Shown: positions 1-7,393, numbered from the stretch's first letter. The stretch: DNA of 10,993 nt from Cytophagaceae bacterium (GCA_947464365.1 CANHWS010000099.1:1-10993), one strand, 5' to 3'. Numbers and translations: made by a program. Notes: a model not told the origin generated them from the letters alone.

Positions 1-175
1 GTGGAAGCCGATGACCATAAAGCTCGAGGTGACAGAGCATATTGACACCTGGTTTCAGGATACTGCTGAGCACAACGGCACTTAGCAAATAGATCAGGAC
101 ATTGGTAAAGATGTAGCCAATAAGGCCTAGGCCAAGCAAAAAAGCGAAAACAAGAATAAAGAACCGATAGCCCAT
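1..175 (-). CDS. AI-2E family (PerM-like) transporter, 5' part only, cut by the window edge
   Basis: Reading leftward from an ATG at 175-173, the frame stays open for 58 codons to the window edge. The translation starts MGYRFFILVFAFLLGLGL and reaches CHLELYGHRLP. By hand count about 35 of these 58 residues are identical, without gaps, to the start of the complete gene at 372-1487, including the shared starts MGYRFFIL and SSILKP and the H-L-E...G-x-R-L-P segment. This makes it a second copy of the AI-2E/PerM (UPF0118) membrane protein family. The visible part is two hydrophobic membrane segments (about residues 5-23 and 26-40) followed by the cytoplasmic turn. It lies on the same strand as its paralogue, 196 bp downstream. 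Family members are multi-pass inner-membrane proteins proposed to export small molecules or ions; the substrate here cannot be told. Whether the rest of the gene is intact is not visible. Confidence 0.85.
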   Translation of the reverse strand, partial: MGYRFFILVFAFLLGLGLIGYIFTNVLIYLLSAVVLSSILKPGVNMLCHLELYGHRLP

Positions 176-265
176 GATGATCAGATTAGGTCGGGAGATG
201 ATCCATCCCAACATTCGGCTGACATTGCGGCCATAATTGTGCCCAATTAGTGGGCCAGAATAAAT

Positions 266-284
266 TATCAACAATTAGTTGATA
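266..284. repeat. Inverted repeat TATCAAC-aatta-GTTGATA between the AI-2E paralogues
   Basis: Two perfect 7-base arms (266-272 and 278-284) flank an AT-rich 5-base centre. The repeat lies about 90 bases upstream of the start codon of the partial AI-2E gene (ATG at 175). No T-run follows on the minus strand, so it is a weak terminator candidate. An operator for the downstream gene or an mRNA hairpin is possible; neither is shown. A second short hairpin (GCCCA-attag-TGGGC, 241-255) and a 10-base palindrome ATTGTACAAT (339-348) lie in the same gap. Confidence 0.4.
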
Positions 285-371
285 GCCAGTTGCTTATATC
301 CTGGTGTTAAGCCATGGAAGCCTGACTAGATTTTCTGTATTGTACAATTGTTGGCTTGGAAGTAGTTTTTT

Positions 372-1487
372 CTAGCTAGTGGTCAGGGAAGGGGCCTTAG
401 ACCGAACCTTGAAAATTCGGTAGGCACGATACCCATCGCTGATCTCGGAAATCGTGACCCGAATGACGGTATAGACTGGCAATGCAACAACCATCCCGAC
501 GATGCCCCCAATGGAACTTCCAGCGAAAATCGCAACAAAGATTTCTAGTGGATGAGCCTTGAGATTGCGGCTGAAGATCATGGGCTGGAGGGCAACATTG
601 TCAATGAGGTGGACAATGAGACCAACTGCTAAAATTTGTGTGCCGTAGCTCAGGTACTGGTCCTCGGTGATGCCAGGGGTTGTGACCAAGCCAACAATGA
701 TGGCAGTGATGTTGCCGAGCAAAGGACCGATATACGGTAAGACATTTATCACTGCGGCAAACAGTGCAATGGTCACGATGTACTGCATGCCTAGCAACCA
801 GTAGCCAAACAAGGACAACAAAAAGATGGCCGTTATCTGGGTTGCGAGGCCCAAAAGATAGCTCGATAATAGCCGCTCAATCTTGTAGAAGGCGGTGATT
901 GTGAGCTCGAAGAAGGCATTGGGCACGAATTTCAGGATTGCTTTCTTGAGCAAACCACGCTCTAGCAGCAAGAAAAAAGTCATGAAGCTGACGGCCAAGA
1001 GAGTCACAAATATGGAACTGGTAATGGTGATCAGGTTCTCGATGTAGTGGCCAAAATCACCCATCTTGATGTCAAGACTGGTGAACTCGCGCAGGTAACG
1101 TTTGAAGTACCCAGGCCTTACTTTGATGATGCCACCGTCATTGAGGGCTTGTTCTATCCGTAATATTGGTTTGTTGATCTTGTTGATAACGGCTGTCAGG
1201 TCGGACTTACTGAGGGCATTGGCTTGGTCAACCAAGACGGGGATTGTCGTGACCAAGCCATAGGTGATGCTACCTGCGACGCCAACCATCGTGATCGTAA
1301 CGGCTATCCAGCGTGGTAAACGAAATCCAAAAACCTCGAGATGGTTCAGCAGGTTGACCGCTGGCTTAAGGATTGAGCTTATGATTAGTGAAGTGAGTAA
1401 ATAGATGACAATGTCTGATAGTAGGTAGCCAACCAATGCGCCCCCCAAAAGGAGTGCCGCCAACAAGATAAAAAACCGATAGCCCAT
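372..1487 (-). CDS. AI-2E family transporter (PerM/UPF0118)
   Basis: The 371-residue length is typical of this family. Residues 5-23 and 26-40 form an N-terminal membrane hairpin ending SSILKPAVN. A further hydrophobic segment lies at about 60-85, then a soluble stretch (about 88-150) rich in charged residues. Membrane segments follow at about 150-176, 208-232, 233-270, 281-298 and 312-345. Family hallmarks are visible: NVLPYIGPLLGNI (248-260) and IDNVALQP followed by SRNLKAHPLEI (295-316). The protein is an inner-membrane exporter or permease. Some relatives are reported to handle autoinducer-2 or act as sodium/proton antiporters, but the substrate cannot be read from sequence. The ATG at 1487 is chosen because the paralogue at 1-175 starts with the same MGYRFFIL. 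The two genes are tandem on the minus strand, 196 bp apart, so they may be co-transcribed or separately controlled. Confidence 0.92.
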   Translation of the reverse strand: MGYRFFILLAALLLGGALVGYLLSDIVIYLLTSLIISSILKPAVNLLNHLEVFGFRLPRWIAVTITMVGVAGSITYGLVTTIPVLVDQANALSKSDLTAVINKINKPILRIEQALNDGGIIKVRPGYFKRYLREFTSLDIKMGDFGHYIENLITITSSIFVTLLAVSFMTFFLLLERGLLKKAILKFVPNAFFELTITAFYKIERLLSSYLLGLATQITAIFLLSLFGYWLLGMQYIVTIALFAAVINVLPYIGPLLGNITAIIVGLVTTPGITEDQYLSYGTQILAVGLIVHLIDNVALQPMIFSRNLKAHPLEIFVAIFAGSSIGGIVGMVVALPVYTVIRVTISEISDGYRAYRIFKVRSKAPSLTTS

Positions 1488-1730
1488 AGTGTTTCGTTTA
1501 TGCCGTTTCGGCCTGAGTGGTGGTAATACGCTCCGTTATTTCTCGTTGACGAGCTTTGGCGAATAGGAAAACAGACAGATTGCACCTCCGGACCATCGTT
1601 GCAAAAGTAGGCTAAACTGATGGAGGTTTGAGGCAAAGGTAGCTTGAATTTGCACCTGGGATAGCGCTTAGGTTGATAGGAGAGGAGTCTGCTGGATTTT
1701 GTGGCAAATTACTTGTCTCAAATCGAAGGT

Positions 1731-1768
1731 ATAAAAAAACACCCCTTGACTTTTATCGAGGGGTGTTT
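1731..1768 (-). terminator. Intrinsic terminator of the secreted T9SS protein gene
   Basis: The arms AAACACCCCT (1737-1746) and AGGGGTGTTT (1759-1768) are perfectly complementary over 10 bp. A further three pairs (one G-U) inside them leave a 6-base loop. On the minus strand the stem runs directly into a T-run (the A-tract at about 1733-1739 on the plus strand). It lies about 57 bases after the stop codon of the gene at 1825-5310, the expected place for Rho-independent termination of that transcript. Confidence 0.85.
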
Positions 1769-1788
1769 CGGTATGGATGCTCCTAAGC

Positions 1789-1805
1789 TCTGAGAAGGTC
1801 TCAGA
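1789..1805. repeat. Short inverted repeat in the 3' UTR of the T9SS cargo gene
   Basis: TCTGAGA (1789-1795) and TCTCAGA (1799-1805) are perfect 7-base arms around a 3-base loop. It sits between the stop codon at 1825 and the main terminator at 1731-1768. It has no T-run on the minus strand, so it may be a 3' stabilising hairpin in the mRNA or chance. Confidence 0.4.
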
Positions 1806-1824
1806 AAACAAAAATCAATGGGGC

Positions 1825-4800
1825 TTATTGGACCGTGAGTCGTTTGATTAGGCGTTGGCCATTGACCAAAGTCTCGACCATATAAATACCAGGACGGATA
1901 CCCTCTAGTGACAGGTTGCCTTCGAGTTTGTTATCGTAGGTCATTAGGTCAAAGCTGCGTTGCAGGCGACCAACAGCATCAAAAATGCGGACTGTAGCTT
2001 CGGTGGCTTCCGTACCGGTCAGATCAAGCACAACGGAAGTTGTGGCTGGGTTAGGGTACAGGTTGACGTCAGCATTACTGAGCAATCGTGGCGTGCTGAT
2101 GATCACAGTAACAGGATCGCTTGTGTCGCTTTTGCAACCATTGCGCAACGTAATCACTTGGTATTGACCTGAACGTGAGGCGATAAAGATCGAGTTGGTA
2201 CCTGCTACGCGTACTCCGTTGTAGTACCATTCGTAACGCTGGCCGCCAGCTGTTGCGATAAGGGTATCGTTACCATTACCTGGGATCTGGCCAATAAATG
2301 GACGTGCCGGCCTTTGGGTAACGACCACAACTTCCGGCGTGGTAGCTGTATCGCTTAGGCAGTTTGCAATTTGTCCGACCTGCACATTATAGACCCCTGA
2401 AGTACGGACTGTGATCTGCTGGGTGGTAGCACCGTTAGACCAACGATAAATGTTGAAACCAGTAGGTGCAGTCAGGACGATGCTATCACCAAAACAGAAG
2501 GTGTTAGCACCTGTTACGATCGTGACGGTTGGACTGGCAGAGAAGGATGTCACTACAACATTTACAGGTTGTGAGACTGGACTTTCGCACCTACCTGTGT
2601 TGGTAACAGTAAGAGTGAAGGTACCAGACTGTTTCACTGCAATCCGTTGTGTTGTCTCGCCAGTACTCCACTTATAGAAAGCGTATCCAGCTGGTCCTGT
2701 CAAGATTGTACTATCACCAAGGCAGATAGAGGTAGGTGTAGAGGTAACCACTGGTACGCCTGGGACAGAGTCAAGGCTAATGGTGGAAAGGCTAGAATCG
2801 CCTTGGATTGGTGGATTTGAAGATGAAACCCGTACTCGGTAATTGGGGCTATAAGGTAAACCTGCCGGGATCGGGAAGCGTTGTGTACTAGCTAGACGGC
2901 TATCAAATGTACCGAGGGTGATTGGGTTGGCGAATGAGCCAGAGCCGTTACTCAGCTGGTAGGTAAACGTATTCGGGAATGGGAAGGTGTCAGTAGATAA
3001 TGCCTGAATGTCAATACTATCACGCCCAGAGCAGAGGAATCGGCTGTTAACACCTGTAGCCAATGAAAATGGGCGTGCATCTGCGACAACTGCAAAATAA
3101 CCTAAGCTGGTTACACTAGTCGTAACAGTAGAGTTGTTGCCATAGAGGGAGCTGTAGCGTTTCCAGCCAACACCATTGTACGAATACAGACGGGTGTTGT
3201 TGTTAAGCGGTCCGTTTACCTCGGTAGCAGCTGGCCATGTTACTGTAACTGTTGCGTCTAGGTTGTCAACTTGACTAGAGTTTTTAGCCATCCATTGCAA
3301 CCCTGCATGGTTTGTGATCAAGGACGAAATCGCTGGTACGTAATCAGCAGTTGTTGCTCTATCGGCTAAGCTAACGGTCAGGGTGTCAAACCTAATGCTT
3401 GATCCCTGCCTAATGCTGAGGCGGCTATAGTTATTGCCGACTGCTAGTGGTGCGACAATGCTATCTGCTAGGAAGTTAAGGCGCTGGAACTTGCCTCCAG
3501 CCACGCGAATGTGGCTGGTAGGCGATCCGCCGAAGAAGTTAATGCCACGGTTGAGGGTCAATGTATTAGCGCCAATATCGAGGATGCCGTTATTGAGGAC
3601 CAGTGAGTTGTTTGCCTTTACATTGCTGGCCAGAGTAAGGTTTTTGCCTACGGTATTCATGTTGATGCCGTTCCAGATCAGGAGACGACCAGCACGGCCA
3701 CGAATGGTTGCAGCAACTGCATTGTTAATCACTTCTCCAGAGAGTGTATCAGGTTGAACTAGGACAGTGTCACCATCCGCAATCGAGGAGAGCCCACGCA
3801 AGATACTTGGCGCAATAGTGAAAGGCTCAGATAGGCTGAAACGGCTGACAAAAGATTTACGTGGGCTCACCCTAATGACACCAAGACGACTATCATGGGT
3901 GCGGTGCTTGAGACGTCCTTCGATTGAAAACAACTCAGACTCGTTGAGCTGCGCTGGCCTACGGAAGTCATTGTTGCGCATTTCGAATAGGTTCTCAGAG
4001 GCATCAATCGAAATCTTGACAGCATTCATATCCGTAATTGGATAGGTGCCCCAGAGTGGATAAGTTACCGACTGGCGGCTACAGCTATCAAGCCAGATGG
4101 GGTACCTGAGGCGGTTACCAAACCGGTTGGCTTGGTTGCCTGGCCCCCCGATAATGACATTTTTGAAGCTGGTATCGCGAGCGACGGCATTGTGGTTGTA
4201 AATACCAACTGCAATACCACCGATCTCGTTATTTGGTAGGTTATTGAATCGGTTGTTGGTGATCGTGGCAGAGTTAGCCAAAGCAGTAAAACCTCTACCT
4301 GTAGTTTGGAATTTGGTATTAAGCCCAACGCAAATGGCATCAGCAGAGGCAGGATTGAACGTGTTGCTGTCGATAATGACATTACGGCTTCGACCAGAGA
4401 ATATCCCTGCACCCAAGAAGTTGTTAAACGTGTTGCCTTTGATGATTACACGCGAGCCTACTGGTGTACATACCCTGAGTTCTAGCTGGGCAATGAGCTG
4501 GAGGCCTGGTAAGGAGAAGAACTGGTTGTTGCTGATCTGGTGGATGGCACCTGCTTTGTTTGGTGAGTTGAACAAGAGCCCAATTCCATAGAGCTTGTTA
4601 TTCATGACGCGCCATGCGCCATAATTAGTGGCAGTCTGGATGGCATAGTAACCTTGGAGGACGTTGCTATCAGCAGCGGTGACACCACCGATAAAGGCAC
4701 GTGTACCATTGGTCCAGATTGCACGTCCGGGAACGCAGTTGACATTTACATTGGGGCTGCCGATCCAGTTGCGCTGTGCGGTAAGGGAGTCATTGTTACC

Positions 4801-5310
4801 ACGGGCATATATGCCATAGCTATTGAACACGATACAAGGAGCACCAGTACCCTTGCTCAAGATCCGACAGTCAGTAACTGTAAGGCCATTCCACACATTG
4901 GTTCCATCAGCATTAATGCCGTGGATACAGAATATTTGGTTAAACTCCAGCTGGAAATTGCGAATGATGACATCGCGAGCACGCACCGTAATACAGCTTA
5001 GTGCACCTGCGCGAAGCGGCGGGACGATAACTGGACGTGTGCCGGTGCCTCCGTTGCCTAAAAGGACTAAACGTTTGCGTACAGTATCGACCTCAGCATA
5101 GGTACCCGGTAGTACCCAAACTGTGTCGCCAATGGCAGCAGAGTCTAGCCCTGTCTGGATTCTGGCCCAAGGGGTCGTGATATTCCGAGCTTGTGTTTTG
5201 GTCCGGCTGGTGAGGCCACCCGTTGCACCAACATAATAGATGGTGGCGTATGTATTCATCCCCCAACAGCAGAGGGCGATCATCAATAACAATTTGTACA
5301 ATCGATTCAT
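1825..5310 (-). CDS. Secreted right-handed beta-helix protein with Ig-like domains and T9SS type A sorting domain
   Basis: This 1161-residue modular surface or extracellular protein starts with a type I signal peptide (residues 1-22: NRLYK, hydrophobic core, then TYA before T23). Residues about 25-450 fit a right-handed parallel beta-helix: an opening DTVWVLPGTYAE coil, then repeated turns such as NNKLYG (237), NNQFFS (261), GNTFNN (292), SNTFNP (315), NNRFNN (352) and NNDFRR (446). Residues about 500-745 hold a second beta-strand-rich part (NNGILDIGANTLTLNRG near 573-589). Residues about 757-850 resemble an Ig-like module common in Bacteroidota secreted proteins. Two close Ig-like repeats follow (861-920 and 937-997, sharing C-x-GDS...L-T and Y-x-W-S-x-G-x-T-T-Q), then a diverged third (about 1004-1071). 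The C terminus (about 1080-1161) is a T9SS type A domain: DVNLYPNPATTSVVLDL, then GIYMVE and RLIKRLTVQ. Family knowledge predicts export by Sec and then T9SS. Adhesion or polysaccharide binding is possible; no catalytic residues can be assigned. Confidence 0.9.
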   Translation of the reverse strand: MNRLYKLLLMIALCCWGMNTYATIYYVGATGGLTSRTKTQARNITTPWARIQTGLDSAAIGDTVWVLPGTYAEVDTVRKRLVLLGNGGTGTRPVIVPPLRAGALSCITVRARDVIIRNFQLEFNQIFCIHGINADGTNVWNGLTVTDCRILSKGTGAPCIVFNSYGIYARGNNDSLTAQRNWIGSPNVNVNCVPGRAIWTNGTRAFIGGVTAADSNVLQGYYAIQTATNYGAWRVMNNKLYGIGLLFNSPNKAGAIHQISNNQFFSLPGLQLIAQLELRVCTPVGSRVIIKGNTFNNFLGAGIFSGRSRNVIIDSNTFNPASADAICVGLNTKFQTTGRGFTALANSATITNNRFNNLPNNEIGGIAVGIYNHNAVARDTSFKNVIIGGPGNQANRFGNRLRYPIWLDSCSRQSVTYPLWGTYPITDMNAVKISIDASENLFEMRNNDFRRPAQLNESELFSIEGRLKHRTHDSRLGVIRVSPRKSFVSRFSLSEPFTIAPSILRGLSSIADGDTVLVQPDTLSGEVINNAVAATIRGRAGRLLIWNGINMNTVGKNLTLASNVKANNSLVLNNGILDIGANTLTLNRGINFFGGSPTSHIRVAGGKFQRLNFLADSIVAPLAVGNNYSRLSIRQGSSIRFDTLTVSLADRATTADYVPAISSLITNHAGLQWMAKNSSQVDNLDATVTVTWPAATEVNGPLNNNTRLYSYNGVGWKRYSSLYGNNSTVTTSVTSLGYFAVVADARPFSLATGVNSRFLCSGRDSIDIQALSTDTFPFPNTFTYQLSNGSGSFANPITLGTFDSRLASTQRFPIPAGLPYSPNYRVRVSSSNPPIQGDSSLSTISLDSVPGVPVVTSTPTSICLGDSTILTGPAGYAFYKWSTGETTQRIAVKQSGTFTLTVTNTGRCESPVSQPVNVVVTSFSASPTVTIVTGANTFCFGDSIVLTAPTGFNIYRWSNGATTQQITVRTSGVYNVQVGQIANCLSDTATTPEVVVVTQRPARPFIGQIPGNGNDTLIATAGGQRYEWYYNGVRVAGTNSIFIASRSGQYQVITLRNGCKSDTSDPVTVIISTPRLLSNADVNLYPNPATTSVVLDLTGTEATEATVRIFDAVGRLQRSFDLMTYDNKLEGNLSLEGIRPGIYMVETLVNGQRLIKRLTVQ

Positions 5311-5670
5311 AAGTTAGGTGGTAGGGGGGGAGGTATCACGGCTGGCGTTTTCTGCCTGAGCTGCTCGATATTTTGGGTTTAGAAATTGCTAGAGTTGGCA
5401 TTTTTGGTGCCGATTAAAGGGCAAATTACAACAAAAATATACCCTTGTCAAGCATTTGTCTACTCGGTTGGTCATCCATATCATTAGTTCCAGCTTTTTG
5501 TCTATTACCCAAAGATTCGCATCTGGAAACTGAGCCAACTCTTTTGTTCCTGAAAATGCGATTTCTAGCCTCCTTTTGGGGTTCTTGGTCAGGTTTGGCT
5601 TTTTATTTACCTTGTGATTACCCATATTGGACCATCAAAAGGTCTGTATACGCGAATTTCCTTTGTTTTG
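5311..5670. other. Divergent intergenic region between the T9SS cargo gene and the receiver-domain gene
   Basis: These 360 bp must hold promoters for both divergent genes. On the minus strand TATTTTTG (5439-5432) fits the Bacteroidota -7 consensus TAnnTTTG, but no -33 TTTG lies at proper spacing and the leader would be about 120 bases, so I do not call it a promoter. Several open frames here on both strands have no protein-like features. A G-run (about 5324-5331) lies just upstream of the minus-strand start and is not a normal ribosome binding site. No RNA gene seen. Confidence 0.55.
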
Positions 5671-6189
5671 ATGTCCCCTACTATATCAGTCACGTTCGAA
5701 CAACCCATAGCAGGACAAGGTATCAGTCTAGGTACTGGTCTTGGACTCGCATCAGGTGCGGAGGCCCCAAAGACACTCACTATTTTCATTGTTGACGATA
5801 GCGAGCTGTTTCAATTTTACCTCAAGGGGTTCCTCAAAAATCACTTTGCCCAAAAAAGCCTAAAGGCCAAAAAGGATTTACAGTCCGTATCGCAATCTGA
5901 CCAGATCAAGGTCTACCAGTTCCTGAACGGTACAGAAGCTATCCAGAACCTGTGGCGTAATCCTGATGTGGTTTTGTTGGACTTCTACCTCGATGCCGAT
6001 GTGGATGGGCAAAACCGGAACGGTGATTGGGTCTATGAGCAAATCAAAATAGAAAGTCCTGATAGCAGGGTCATCATGCTTAGCAGTGCCACTGATCCTG
6101 ACATCATTGTTAGAATGGTCAAGTTAGGCTTGCGCGATTACGTCCTGAAGGACCTTGACCATTTACAGGACCTTGGTCAGTACCTTTAG
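5671..6189 (+). CDS. Stand-alone response-regulator receiver (REC) domain protein
   Basis: The 172-residue product has a REC domain at about residues 35-172 and no output domain. Phosphorylation-site residues are in order: the acidic pair in FIVDDSE (D42, D43), the phospho-acceptor Asp in VVLLDFYLD (D104), the switch Ser in VIMLSSATD (S138) and the conserved Lys in DYVLKD (K160). It is therefore likely a competent phospho-acceptor partner of a histidine kinase or phosphorelay. Two features are odd. A 35-residue N-terminal extension is Gly-rich (GQGISLGTGLGLASG). The loop after D104 (DADVDGQNRNGD) is about six residues longer than usual and lacks the common M-P. The ATG at 5671 is preferred; a GTG at 5614 would add 19 residues that do not look domain-like. 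It is divergent from the T9SS cargo gene and convergent with serC, with 42 bp between stops. No kinase gene is in view, so the pathway is unknown. Confidence 0.82.
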   Translation: MSPTISVTFEQPIAGQGISLGTGLGLASGAEAPKTLTIFIVDDSELFQFYLKGFLKNHFAQKSLKAKKDLQSVSQSDQIKVYQFLNGTEAIQNLWRNPDVVLLDFYLDADVDGQNRNGDWVYEQIKIESPDSRVIMLSSATDPDIIVRMVKLGLRDYVLKDLDHLQDLGQYL

Positions 6190-6231
6190 GTTAAACCCAC
6201 TGGAAGAGGAAGTAGTAAGGGATGATTTAGG

Positions 6232-7302
6232 CTATACTGCTGATAGGAAGCCGATCATTTGTTGCCAAGCTGCCTCACTGATCGCTGGGAAATTGGCAAT
6301 ACGAAAAGTACCTTCCTTCCATTTTCCATATCCATTGCCTATTAGGAAACCAGCCTCAGAGGCATCTGACTTGAGTTTTGCCAATAGCTCAGGTCCACAG
6401 CTGATTGCCTGCACGGTGGTACTGCGATTGGTTGGGTTGGTGACTAGGGGTGAAATTCCTCCACTGGCATTATCAAGCAGTTGGTAAAGTTGGTTAGCCC
6501 TTTTGATTATGGTATCCTGTTGATCAAGGACATTAGGACTCGCTGCCAAAATACGATTCAGCAAATAGATGCCAAGTACATTAGGGGTACAGGTGGTCTG
6601 GAATTTGGCCATGTTGTCCTCCAGCAACAATAGGCTATTATAGTGTTTGCGTTCGCCGATGGACTGAGCCCGTGACAATGCCCTAGGTGAGCAAATCAGC
6701 AAACCAAGCCCTGCGGGCATTCCGAAGCATTTCTGGACTGATCCGTACCAAATGTCGGCATCAGAAAAGGGCAGACTAATGCCATTGATGCTGCTGGTAA
6801 CATCCACTGCCAACAAATGGTCTGGAAATTGTCGCCTTATCATGCTGATGGTGCCTGCATTTACCTGGGTGCCATTGCTGGTTTCGTTTTGGGTGATGCA
6901 GATGAGCTCGTGACTATCGGTTAACGGCAGATTCGCCCAATCGATGGTGTCATTAACAGCATATTGAAGACCATTGCTTTCCGGGCGTATCTTTTGTGCA
7001 TACTCAAACCACTTTTGCCCAAAAGACCCAGTATAGACATGGAATCCGCCTCTTTCTGTCAGAGACTGAGGGATGATTTCCCAGCTTTCGGTTGCAGAGG
7101 TGGTGTAATAGATGCGGTAATCTGACGGTATGGCAAGACGATCATGGAGCATTGCCACTGTTTCGGCAGATAGGGCATCAAAAGCTTTGCTGCGGTGGCT
7201 TGCAGATAAAATGCCACTTTCGACCGCATCCTGTAGGTATTGGCCTAGGTTGGCATTGAGTTGGGACGGTCCTGGGAAGAATGTAGTGTGAGGTTTGCGC
7301 AT
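6232..7302 (-). CDS. serC: Class V aminotransferase, probable phosphoserine aminotransferase
   Basis: The 356-residue length fits SerC (about 360). Residues 8-13 (FFPGPS) match the family's N-terminal G-P-x loop and SHRSKAF (35-41) is the SerC phosphate-binding His-Arg motif. AVDVTSS (165-171) supplies the Asp that contacts the PLP ring nitrogen. YGSVQKCFGMPAGLG (186-200) carries the PLP Schiff-base lysine, K191. TPNVLGIYLL (239-248) and FRIANFP (333-339) are further fold V motifs. SerC makes 3-phosphoserine from 3-phosphohydroxypyruvate and glutamate in the cytosol (serine synthesis) and also acts in some pyridoxal phosphate routes. The Q-K-C-F-G-M-P-A-G context differs from E. coli SerC, so a related alanine-glyoxylate or serine transaminase role is not excluded. 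It follows aroQ on the same strand with a 91-bp gap; serA is not adjacent in view. Confidence 0.82.
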   Translation of the reverse strand: MRKPHTTFFPGPSQLNANLGQYLQDAVESGILSASHRSKAFDALSAETVAMLHDRLAIPSDYRIYYTTSATESWEIIPQSLTERGGFHVYTGSFGQKWFEYAQKIRPESNGLQYAVNDTIDWANLPLTDSHELICITQNETSNGTQVNAGTISMIRRQFPDHLLAVDVTSSINGISLPFSDADIWYGSVQKCFGMPAGLGLLICSPRALSRAQSIGERKHYNSLLLLEDNMAKFQTTCTPNVLGIYLLNRILAASPNVLDQQDTIIKRANQLYQLLDNASGGISPLVTNPTNRSTTVQAISCGPELLAKLKSDASEAGFLIGNGYGKWKEGTFRIANFPAISEAAWQQMIGFLSAV

Positions 7303-7309
7303 ACAGCCG

Positions 7310-7317
7310 CAAAGCTA
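7310..7317 (-). promoter_or_regulatory. Candidate -7 promoter element upstream of serC
   Basis: On the minus strand the 8-mer TAGCTTTG (7317-7310) matches the Bacteroidota -7 consensus TAnnTTTG exactly. It ends 7 bases before the ATG at 7302, so transcription would begin at or within a few bases of the start codon, giving an almost leaderless mRNA. I do not see a good -33 TTTG at the usual 19-23 base spacing, so confidence is low. Confidence 0.33.
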
Positions 7318-7393
7318 GTATCCTTGCCCTTACCCGGAAAGAAATCAACAGATCAAAACTGAAACCTAATGTTCTATATGGCCAAAAGGTTGT

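Larger units (their letters stand above)
1488..1824. other. Intergenic region between the AI-2E gene and the T9SS cargo gene
   Basis: This 337-bp gap must carry the promoter of the AI-2E gene (start at 1487) and the 3' end of the secreted-protein transcript. I see the terminator at 1731-1768 and a small inverted repeat (TCTGAGA-agg-TCTCAGA, 1789-1805). I see no convincing TAnnTTTG element on the minus strand and no RNA gene. A same-strand open frame that runs from 1636 into the start of the AI-2E gene has no recognisable protein features and I treat it as chance. Confidence 0.6.

Noticed and set aside
1385..1636. 83-codon minus-strand frame overlapping the start of the AI-2E gene
   Set aside because: It overlaps the strongly supported AI-2E N terminus in another frame, has no recognisable motif, and its composition looks like out-of-frame translation.
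1960..5101. Several plus-strand open frames of 60-115 codons opposite the secreted-protein gene, and one minus-strand frame at 4065-4412
   Set aside because: All lie inside the long T9SS cargo gene, which has a signal peptide, repeats and sorting domain in a single intact frame. The alternatives show no domain-like sequence.
1825..5310. Lipoprotein reading of the cargo signal peptide (A-L-C-C near residue 13-15)
   Set aside because: Leu directly before the Cys does not fit a lipobox, while TYA|T at 20-23 is a good type I site and agrees with a T9SS-exported protein.
5432..5439. TATTTTTG on the minus strand as a promoter for the T9SS cargo gene
   Set aside because: It fits TAnnTTTG, but there is no -33 element at proper spacing and the leader would be about 120 bases; an AT-rich gap can give this by chance.
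5389..5795. Open frames in the gap and at the start of the receiver gene (5389-5625 minus, 5445-5795 plus, 5607-5789 minus)
   Set aside because: No conserved motif or start signal; the two right-hand ones overlap the receiver gene in other frames. A real small gene at 5389-5625 cannot be fully excluded.
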